From: Verrucomicrobiota bacterium
GTDB lineage: Bacteria > Verrucomicrobiota > Verrucomicrobiia > Chthoniobacterales > UBA10450
NCBI GenBank assembly: GCA_003219925.1
Contig: QHQU01000127.1
Location: forward strand, 1 to 12,671
Length of the DNA: 12,671 bases
Direction of reading: 5' to 3'
The notes beneath the pieces are model-generated. The model saw only the letters and a list, made by a program, of their open reading frames with translations, did not search any database and was not told the DNA's origin. Both the position numbers and the translations under genes were made by a program. Positions 1 to 5,294 of this stretch are shown here, in pieces. Within the stretch, counting starts at the first letter, position 1, and each line of letters starts with the position of its first letter.

Positions 1-1450
1 CAAAATGGAAATCGCGAAACAGGTGCGCCGTCAAATCCGCCATCGACATTTTTTCAGTTTGCGCCCGTTCGACCAGCCGGCGTCGCGCCGCGTCCTCAAA
101 CGCGATCTCGAGATTATGCTGCCGGCGGAATGATTCGGTGAAGACATCGATCTGCTGATCGAGCGCGACCACTTCATGTTTGTGACCTTCCGCCAACAGG
201 CGATCCAAAACGCGTTTCGGTTCGTGCACTAATTCGGCCGTCACCCGCAGTTGGCTGATACCGGAGCCGGCGAGATAAAATTTGAAATCGCGAAAGAGTT
301 TTTCCCATACCGTCAACAAGCCGCGCGCGCCAGTTTTCTCCCTCGCCCCAGCCTGCGCCATTAAACGCAGCGCCTCATCTTCGAAACTGATGGCGATACC
401 GTAAGCACGAAAGGCGCGCTCGTATTGCCGGAGCAAACTACCTTCCGAATACTTCATGATACTGAAGAGATCATCCGCGCTTAGTTCTTCGCAAACAACA
501 CGCACCGGAAGACGCCCGATGAATTCCGGCTCGAATCCAAATTCGATGAAATCCTGGGTACCAACGAATTGGAAGAGTTCGTTGTCCATCACTCGAATCG
601 GTTCGGCGCTGAATCCGATCTGTCCTTTGACGCGGCGCGAAACCTGTTCTTTCAGGCGCTCGAATGCCCCGCTAACGACAAATAGGATATGGCGGGTGTT
701 GATGGTTTGTCGGCTCGATTTACCGCGCCTTTGAAATTCCAGTGCCGCCTGGATTTGCCCCTGCAAATCCATCGCGCTGCGCAACGGCACCTCGGTCTCT
801 TCCATCAACTTGAGCAACGTCGTTTGCACGCCACGACCGCTGACGTCGCGCCCGATCATGCCGCCGGCCGACGCGATCTTGTCGATTTCGTCGATGTAAA
901 TGATTCCGAACTGTGCCCGATTGACGTCGCCATCGGCTTTGTGCACCAGCTCGCGCACCAAATCTTCCACATCGCCACCGACGTAACCGGTCTCGCTAAA
1001 CTTGGTCGCGTCCGCCTTAACGAAGGGGACCTTGATCAAATCGGCGATGTGTTTGATCAGATACGTTTTCCCGACACCAGTCGGGCCGACGAGAATGACA
1101 TTTTGCTTGGCGTATTCCGTCTCGGCTGCGCCATCTGCATGTTCCTTCTCCAACTGCCGGACGTGATTGACGTGGTTGTAATGATCGCAGACTGCAATCG
1201 AGAGCACCTTCTTCGCTTCGTCCTGTTTGATCACAAAACGATCGAGATGTGCTTTGATGTCGCGTGGCAAAAAATGAAATTCGAATTCCTTTGCCTCTTC
1301 CGGTGGGCTCTTCTCATCGGTTCCCGTCTCGACTGTGTCCGGCTGGGTGAGGGTGGTAAACGCAACCCGGTCGCCAAAATTCGATTTCATGAAGTCGGCG
1401 AGCTTAGATTTCAGTTCTTCCGGTGAAGGAAATGGCGGGGTTTGCTCCAT
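1..1450 (-). CDS. ClpX-like AAA+ unfoldase subunit without zinc-binding domain (3' end outside window)
   Basis: The frame is open from an ATG at 1450 to the window edge and gives 483 residues with no stop. It is a ClpX-type AAA+ unfoldase. Visible motifs are Walker A GPTGVGKT (122-129), pore loop GYVG (165-168), Walker B IIYIDEID (183-190), an IGF tripeptide (278-280) like the ClpX loop that docks on ClpP, a likely arginine finger in EFIGR (R323) and sensor-2 GAR (374-376). The first 60 residues are acidic and lack the paired CxxC zinc finger of canonical ClpX, so adaptor and substrate choice should differ. Residues about 435-483 repeat the small-domain pattern of 343-391 (FED early, LFRDF late), so the C-terminal domain appears duplicated. 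No clear Shine-Dalgarno precedes the ATG. A zinc-finger ClpX may exist elsewhere in the genome; calling this one clpX would be unsafe. Confidence 0.9.
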   Translation of the reverse strand, partial: MEQTPPFPSPEELKSKLADFMKSNFGDRVAFTTLTQPDTVETGTDEKSPPEEAKEFEFHFLPRDIKAHLDRFVIKQDEAKKVLSIAVCDHYNHVNHVRQLEKEHADGAAETEYAKQNVILVGPTGVGKTYLIKHIADLIKVPFVKADATKFSETGYVGGDVEDLVRELVHKADGDVNRAQFGIIYIDEIDKIASAGGMIGRDVSGRGVQTTLLKLMEETEVPLRSAMDLQGQIQAALEFQRRGKSSRQTINTRHILFVVSGAFERLKEQVSRRVKGQIGFSAEPIRVMDNELFQFVGTQDFIEFGFEPEFIGRLPVRVVCEELSADDLFSIMKYSEGSLLRQYERAFRAYGIAISFEDEALRLMAQAGAREKTGARGLLTVWEKLFRDFKFYLAGSGISQLRVTAELVHEPKRVLDRLLAEGHKHEVVALDQQIDVFTESFRRQHNLEIAFEDAARRRLVERAQTEKMSMADLTAHLFRDFHF

Positions 1451-1612
1451 TAATTTGCGTGGGCGCAAAAGGTGCGCCCGATAAAACTTAACATCGGAAC
1501 CATTCGTGTAAATCTGACTCTCGAAACCGAGATTCGTTCACCGTCGTGCCCGTTAAGGTCAAATGGCAGGTTTGCCCCGCGTTTGTGCTTCCCCTAATAT
1601 CGATGCGAGCAA
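1451..1612. promoter_or_regulatory. Intergenic region between divergent clpX-like and cytochrome genes
   Basis: These 162 bases separate two divergent start codons, so promoters for both genes should lie here or extend into the coding ends. I could not find a convincing -35/-10 pair on either strand. The only strong structure is the inverted repeat at 1461-1479, listed separately. No small open frame or RNA gene is apparent. Confidence 0.5.
1461..1479 (-). promoter_or_regulatory. Perfect 7-bp inverted repeat in the leader of the clpX-like gene
   Basis: GGGCGCA at 1461-1467 and TGCGCCC at 1473-1479 are exact complements around a five-base loop. The repeat ends 10 bases upstream of the ATG of the minus-strand clpX-like gene, so in its mRNA it would form a GC-rich hairpin over the ribosome-loading region. 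It could instead be a repressor site. No T-run follows on either strand, so it is not an intrinsic terminator. Confidence 0.45.
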
Positions 1613-3493
1613 ATGTCGAAGCTATCTCGATCCTGGTGGCATGGTTTCCTAGTGATTGCCACTGTCGCAGGCGCGGGCATTCTCACCTCGATTTCCCTCC
1701 GTGACTTTCGGACCGAGGCGCTACCGCCGGAGAATCGGCCCATCCAATCGGAGATTTCCGGTTACGCGACATCAAGTGCGTGCCGAGCCTGTCATGCCGA
1801 GAATTATACCAGCTGGCACGGATCATTTCATCGCACCATGACGCAGGTAGCAACGCCGGCCAGTCTTCCCGATGACATGAGCAAGCTTGACCTGACTTCC
1901 AACGGCCGCGAGTACAAGGGAGAACGCTGCGGTGACAAGTTCTTTATTCGCGTGCGATCAGAAGGCGGTAGCTATGGCGAACCGCAACAAGTCGTCCTGC
2001 TGACGGGTTCGCACACATTGCAAATCCTGTGGTTGGAAACTGGCCAAGGCCGGACCTTGCTACAACTTCCCTTCGCTTACATCGTCGCGGAAAAAATGTG
2101 GGCTCCGGTGGCGCAGACGTTTCTGATTCCCCCCGGCCTAAAGGAATATTATTCTCTCGGTGCCTGGAATGGCGCTTGTATGGATTGCCACGTCACGCAG
2201 GGGCAATCGCGTTTTGTCGAGGGTAACAGATGGGATTCGCAGGTCGCTGAGTTTGGCGTCGCGTGCGAAGCCTGCCACAGCGAGGGGCGTCAGCACATCG
2301 AATACAACCGCAATCCAATCCGCCGCTTCAAACTTCATCTCACTACCAAAACGGATCCGACGGTTACAAATCCAGCGCGCTTGAAGGCAGCCGATTCGGC
2401 ACTCGACTGCGGTCAGTGCCACAGCGTGTGGGCATTTAACAATATGTCAGACAAGATTGATTTCAATCGCCATGGCAGTGGCTATCGTCCGGGTGCGCAC
2501 GATCTCGCTCAACGTTTTGTCGTTCAACCACAGGCGCCGGATCACACCGAAGCGAAGGATTTCATCCGCCGGACTGAGCCGGATTTTTTTAGGAGCCGAT
2601 TCTGGGGCGACGGTATGGTTCGGGTGACGGGAAGAGAGCTTAATGGCGTGCAAGCGTCGCCCTGTTTTCGTGGCGGAGAATTCTCCTGCATTTCCTGCCA
2701 CGAAATGCATCTCGATTCCCCCGGTCAAACCAGTCTGGAAAAATGGGCGCACAACGCCCAGCTGAAACCGAAGATGGATTCTGACACAGCGTGTTTGCAA
2801 TGCCACCAAACGATGGCGACGAACATTAGCGCACACACGCACCATCTTGCTGATTCAAGCGGGAGCCGGTGTTACAACTGTCACATGCCGCGGACGACAT
2901 TTGGTTTGCTGCACGCGATGCGCAGCCACCAGGTTTCTTCGCCTACGGTCGTGGAAAGCACTAACTATGGACGGCCGAATGCGTGCAATCTTTGTCACCT
3001 TAACCAGACCCTTACCTGGACCGCGCAGAAACTAGAAGCGTGGTACCACGAGCCGATGCCGCCGCTTTCGCCCGACGATCGAAATATTGCTGCGGCTGTG
3101 CAATGGATTGTGAAAGGTGATGCCGGGCAGCGCGCTCTCATAGCCTGGGGAATGGGTTGGGAGAGCGCGCAAAAAACTGCCGGGCACGACTGGCTTTATC
3201 CCTACCTCATCTATAGTATGAGCGATCCGTACGCCGCGGTGCGGTTCGATGCCTGGAAATCGCTACAGACATTGCCCGGATTTTCTGGCTTTACCTTTAC
3301 CTATACCGCCGCTGACAATTCGATCAGTGAAGTAAGCGCGCACGCGTATGAAAAATGGCTGCGCGAAATCCGCAACCCTGATGTGACTTACCCGCCGGAG
3401 ACGGCACTGGATGCCGAGGGACGTTTTCGGCAGGATATTTTCCAGCGACTACGGAGCGAGCGCGACGACAAGCGGATTATTCTTGCTGAATGA
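1613..3493 (+). CDS. Membrane-anchored octaheme c-type cytochrome
   Basis: This 626-residue protein begins with a basic stretch and one hydrophobic segment (about 11-28), acting as signal peptide or membrane anchor, so the body is periplasmic. Eight CXXCH haem-attachment motifs lie at 57, 189, 218, 266, 359, 394, 420 and 458. Extra histidines (for example H69, H73, H408, H410, H411) are candidate distal ligands. The uneven spacing, with a 130-residue insert between haems 1 and 2 and tight haems 5-8, resembles the cytochrome c554-like multihaem proteins of Verrucomicrobia, Planctomycetes and Acidobacteria. The last 150 residues carry no haem motif and look helical, perhaps HEAT-like. It presumably carries electrons from or to a periplasmic donor; the substrate cannot be read from sequence. 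Its TGA overlaps the next gene's ATG by 4 bp, implying translational coupling. The start was chosen because it yields the anchor; its Shine-Dalgarno is weak. Confidence 0.9.
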   Translation: MSKLSRSWWHGFLVIATVAGAGILTSISLRDFRTEALPPENRPIQSEISGYATSSACRACHAENYTSWHGSFHRTMTQVATPASLPDDMSKLDLTSNGREYKGERCGDKFFIRVRSEGGSYGEPQQVVLLTGSHTLQILWLETGQGRTLLQLPFAYIVAEKMWAPVAQTFLIPPGLKEYYSLGAWNGACMDCHVTQGQSRFVEGNRWDSQVAEFGVACEACHSEGRQHIEYNRNPIRRFKLHLTTKTDPTVTNPARLKAADSALDCGQCHSVWAFNNMSDKIDFNRHGSGYRPGAHDLAQRFVVQPQAPDHTEAKDFIRRTEPDFFRSRFWGDGMVRVTGRELNGVQASPCFRGGEFSCISCHEMHLDSPGQTSLEKWAHNAQLKPKMDSDTACLQCHQTMATNISAHTHHLADSSGSRCYNCHMPRTTFGLLHAMRSHQVSSPTVVESTNYGRPNACNLCHLNQTLTWTAQKLEAWYHEPMPPLSPDDRNIAAAVQWIVKGDAGQRALIAWGMGWESAQKTAGHDWLYPYLIYSMSDPYAAVRFDAWKSLQTLPGFSGFTFTYTAADNSISEVSAHAYEKWLREIRNPDVTYPPETALDAEGRFRQDIFQRLRSERDDKRIILAE

Positions 3494-3957
3494 TGCGTCC
3501 ATCCAATCGTCCGCCCTCCATCGAGCATCACTCCGATCGCAATTTGCGCTTTGGTTGGTGGTCGCTCCTTGTCTTTTTGTCGTTAGGTGGCGTGCTCGAG
3601 ACGTTGCACGGATTCAAAGTAGGTTGGTACGTTGATGTCGGGAACGAGATGCGCCAGCTTATGTTTACCCTGGCGCACGCTCACGGCACCGCTTTGGCGC
3701 TGGTCAATATCGTCGCAGGCTTGACTGCGCGAAGCGTGGAGCAGTTTGAAATTCGGCCTTCGGTATCGTTCTGTTTGATTTGGGCCGGGCTCCTTTTCCC
3801 GGTGGGCTTCTTTCTCGGAGGAGTCGTTAGTTACGGCGGAGATCCGGGACTGGGTATTTGGCTAGTTCCCGTTGCCGCACTGATGCTGTTCTATAGTGTC
3901 GCTCGTATCGCATTGGATTTGTCGAAGCAAAGGGAGGCCCAAAAGTGCAAAAAGTAA
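3490..3957 (+). CDS. Small four-helix membrane protein coupled to the octaheme cytochrome
   Basis: This encodes 155 residues. Four hydrophobic segments are visible at about 21-39, 57-80, 93-114 and 120-141. Histidines H40, H63 and H65 lie near the ends of helices 1 and 2, in contexts LETLHG and AHAHG, and could be haem or metal ligands. I do not recognise the family. The ATG overlaps the cytochrome's stop codon (ATGA), so the two are almost surely co-translated, and a role as membrane partner or quinone-side anchor for the cytochrome is a reasonable inference. A second ATG directly follows the first and could also start the protein. The gene's 3' end is odd: from part of codon 151 to the TAA, the sequence is the terminal inverted repeat of the downstream IS-derived element, so the native C-terminus was probably replaced by Lys-Cys-Lys-Lys. 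Confidence 0.85.
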   Translation: MMRPSNRPPSIEHHSDRNLRFGWWSLLVFLSLGGVLETLHGFKVGWYVDVGNEMRQLMFTLAHAHGTALALVNIVAGLTARSVEQFEIRPSVSFCLIWAGLLFPVGFFLGGVVSYGGDPGLGIWLVPVAALMLFYSVARIALDLSKQREAQKCKK

Positions 3958-3960
3958 GGA
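3941..3960 (+). repeat. Left terminal inverted repeat of the IS3-derived element
   Basis: This begins AAAAGTGC and pairs with 4181-4200 with one mismatch at 3956. It also encodes the last codons and stop of the upstream membrane-protein gene. Confidence 0.8.
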
Positions 3961-3987
3961 CTAGGGGTTGCATTGATTTGACGGACA

Positions 3988-4023
3988 GTGGGCTAAGGGT
4001 CAAAACCCGAAAGGGAAGCCCAC
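3988..4023 (+). promoter_or_regulatory. Hairpin in the leader of the orfA remnant
   Basis: GTGGGCT (3988-3994) pairs perfectly with AGCCCAC (4017-4023), directly before the orfA ATG at 4024. A small inner stem, GGGT with ACCC (3997-4000 and 4005-4008), sits within it. The likely ribosome-binding site AAAGGGA (4010-4016) lies in the loop side. A leader hairpin at this place would limit translation from transcripts entering from outside the element; that role is inferred. Confidence 0.45.
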
Positions 4024-4173
4024 ATGAAGACACAGTTAACGAAGCCCGCTCGCACCAAAGCGAGATATACCGAAGAGTACAAACAGGAGGCGCTGGAGTT
4101 ATGGCGGGCCAGCGGCCGCAGCGCGGCGAAGGTCGCAGCCGACACGGCTGCCACTACACCAGGGGAGAAATAG
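4024..4173 (+). pseudogene. IS3-family transposase OrfA, N-terminal remnant
   Basis: This frame of 49 residues starts at an ATG preceded by AAAGGGA at good spacing. Residues about 9-39 (ARTKARYTEEYKQEALELW, then SGRSAAKVAA) match the start of the helix-turn-helix domain of IS3/IS911-type OrfA. After KVAAD the family pattern is lost, and a short unrelated tail ends at TAG 4171-4173, just before the right inverted repeat. The break marks the internal deletion junction. The stub lacks most of the DNA-binding domain, the leucine zipper and the DDE catalytic domain, so it cannot transpose anything by itself. It might be translated as a small peptide, since start and ribosome-binding site are intact. 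Confidence 0.75.
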
Positions 4174-4180
4174 GAGTCGG

Positions 4181-4200
4181 TCCTCACTTTTTGCACTTTT
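4181..4200 (-). repeat. Right terminal inverted repeat of the IS3-derived element
   Basis: This is the reverse complement of 3941-3960 at 19 of 20 positions. It ends in GCACTTTT. Confidence 0.8.
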
Positions 4201-4308
4201 TCATTGACCCGCTGTGGGAGCCGGGATCCGTCTGTGAATCTTGCAGATTCTGAGGAGTGGTGACGCAGCGCGAGTGGCGCCTCAGACGTGCATTTCGCAG
4301 GCGCTATT
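4201..4308. other. Gene-free stretch between IS3 derivative and palindromic repeat
   Basis: No gene is supported here. A short perfect hairpin lies at 4236-4250 (GAATCT, loop TGC, AGATTC); it has no following T-run, so terminator activity for the upstream operon is uncertain. If the IS3 derivative were removed at 3941-4200, the frame of the upstream membrane-protein gene would continue through this stretch to a TGA at 4251-4253, so part of it may once have been coding. Confidence 0.4.
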
Positions 4309-4368
4309 TGTAGGCCGTCTAGTGAGACGGCGTTTAAGTAAATCGGCGTCTGACCCAGACGCCCTACA
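4309..4368. repeat. 60-nt palindromic intergenic element, copy A
   Basis: The element starts TGTAG and ends CTACA. Its outer arms 4308-4320 and 4357-4369 pair at 12 of 13 positions. Nested within are two perfect 7-bp hairpins: GCCGTCT/AGACGGC (4314-4331, loop AGTG) and GGCGTCT/AGACGCC (4345-4363, loop GACCC). The element can therefore fold as one long stem or as two hairpins. It lies 14 nt beyond the stop of the minus-strand tlpA-like gene and 351 nt beyond the plus-strand operon, so it could act as a 3'-end structure for convergent transcripts. Its length and ends match copy B at 12365-12424. Confidence 0.75.
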
Positions 4369-4382
4369 ATTTTGCGCTCGCG

Positions 4383-5261
4383 TTAGCGATTGGCGGCGAC
4401 TTGCGGGGAACTCGCCCGCGCGAAAATCGCGTTCAGGTCATCAAGGACTCTCCCTGGCCCGACGTATTTGCCGCCGACAAAGCTGTCGGCCAAAACTTTG
4501 CCGCTGGCATCGACAACGACGAGATCGGGAATCCCCTTGCCAGCGTATTTTTGCAACGCCGGAACATTGGCGAGCTTGCCGTATTCGATTGCTGGCCAGG
4601 GCATGCCGCTCTCCCGCATGTAGGTTGCCATGCCGTCGGCGGACTTATCGGCGCTTACGAAAATAATTTCGAACTCGGGATGGTCATGCGTGATCTGGTT
4701 ATAATAGGCGACCAGTTGCGGTGTGAACTTCCGGCAAGGTGGGCACCAGTGAGCGGAAAAGTAAAGACCATAGATTTGCTTCGGCGCAAGTTCCTCATCA
4801 TAACAGGACACCAGGTTCCCGTTTTGAAGGCGAACCAGATTGCCTTTAGCTGCGCCGGCAATGGCATCGGCGGAACCATGCGCAACCACCCGTGCCCGCT
4901 GTTTGATCAATTGGTTTTGGTAAAGAGTATCATTTCTTTTTGCTCTCTCGGCCATGAGCGCCCGTTCGGCTGTCTGCTCGTCCATTTTGCGGCGCGACTT
5001 TTCCAGTTCGTCTTTCGGAACGGAGAAATTTCCGCTCTCAATTGCATCCAATAGCTCAGTGGTGGCGCCGGCCTTGATTAGCTGGTTGCGCTTACCCTCA
5101 TCGAGCTGGTCGGCGAAATGGCGGGTGGCAAGTTCTGCCTCAATCGTCGGCACGGAATAACCTGAGCGTAGCATGAGGCTGATATCGCTCGTCGTAAGCG
5201 GCAACGTGGCTGCCATCGCCAGGCCAAGCGCCAGGAGGAAAAAACAGCAAGCGGAGCGCAC
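4383..5261 (-). CDS. Secreted TlpA/nucleoredoxin-like thioredoxin-fold protein
   Basis: This encodes 292 residues. Residues 1-18 form a signal peptide (basic start, hydrophobic core, AMA before the likely cut). Residues 20-140 are mostly helical and charged, with a possible coiled coil at 83-125. The thioredoxin fold covers about 140-282: FSAHWCPPCRKFTPQL carries the redox pair C173 and C176, and GIP245 supplies the cis-proline loop. The text around the motif is typical of the nucleoredoxin/tryparedoxin branch (Thioredoxin_8). It should reduce or exchange disulfides on periplasmic or exported proteins. The stop of the upstream kinase lies 33 nt before the start, on the same strand, so the two form a likely operon. 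The start is unusual: GTG 5261 abuts an AGGAGG with zero spacing. The next in-frame start, ATG at codon 16, would destroy the signal peptide, so GTG is preferred. Confidence 0.88.
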   Translation of the reverse strand: MRSACCFFLLALGLAMAATLPLTTSDISLMLRSGYSVPTIEAELATRHFADQLDEGKRNQLIKAGATTELLDAIESGNFSVPKDELEKSRRKMDEQTAERALMAERAKRNDTLYQNQLIKQRARVVAHGSADAIAGAAKGNLVRLQNGNLVSCYDEELAPKQIYGLYFSAHWCPPCRKFTPQLVAYYNQITHDHPEFEIIFVSADKSADGMATYMRESGMPWPAIEYGKLANVPALQKYAGKGIPDLVVVDASGKVLADSFVGGKYVGPGRVLDDLNAIFARASSPQVAANR

Positions 5262-5294
5262 CCTCCTAGTTTCAGCAGGTGGCTTGCCACTGAT

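Larger units (their letters stand above)
3941..4200 (+). mobile_element. Internally deleted IS3-family element (MITE-like, about 260 bp)
   Basis: The two ends form a 20-bp inverted repeat (3941-3960 with 4181-4200) matching at 19 of 20 positions. Between them is the start of an IS3-type orfA, cut after about 40 recognisable codons, then a short stretch running to the right end. Everything encoding the rest of OrfA and all of OrfB is missing. The unit is therefore a non-autonomous deletion derivative that could move only with transposase supplied by a full copy elsewhere. If the element is bounded by the IS3-typical TG and CA, the limits are 3946 and 4195. No target duplication is visible with either boundary. 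IS3 membership rests on the OrfA stub. Confidence 0.75.

Noticed and set aside
689..1426. Plus-strand open frame of 245 codons
   Set aside because: It lies opposite the clpX-like gene, whose minus-strand frame carries Walker A/B, pore-loop and sensor motifs. The plus-strand translation shows no recognisable domain.
1461..1479. Intrinsic terminator
   Set aside because: The hairpin has no T-run on either strand and lies before, not after, genes.
3936..4205. Target-site duplication of the IS3 derivative
   Set aside because: Flanking bases were compared for boundaries at 3941/4200 and at 3946/4195. Neither gives a matching direct repeat, so none is claimed.
3945..4253. Plus-strand frame of 102 codons across the IS3 derivative
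   Set aside because: It runs through the terminal repeats in a frame different from orfA and has no family signal. It is only an accidental reading.
4300..4380. CRISPR array
   Set aside because: The repeated GTCT/AGAC units are nested inverted hairpins within a single 60-nt element, not direct repeats with equal spacers, and no cas gene is present.
4401..5054. Plus-strand open frame of 217 codons
   Set aside because: It is antisense to the tlpA-like gene, which has a signal peptide and WCPPC motif in the minus frame.
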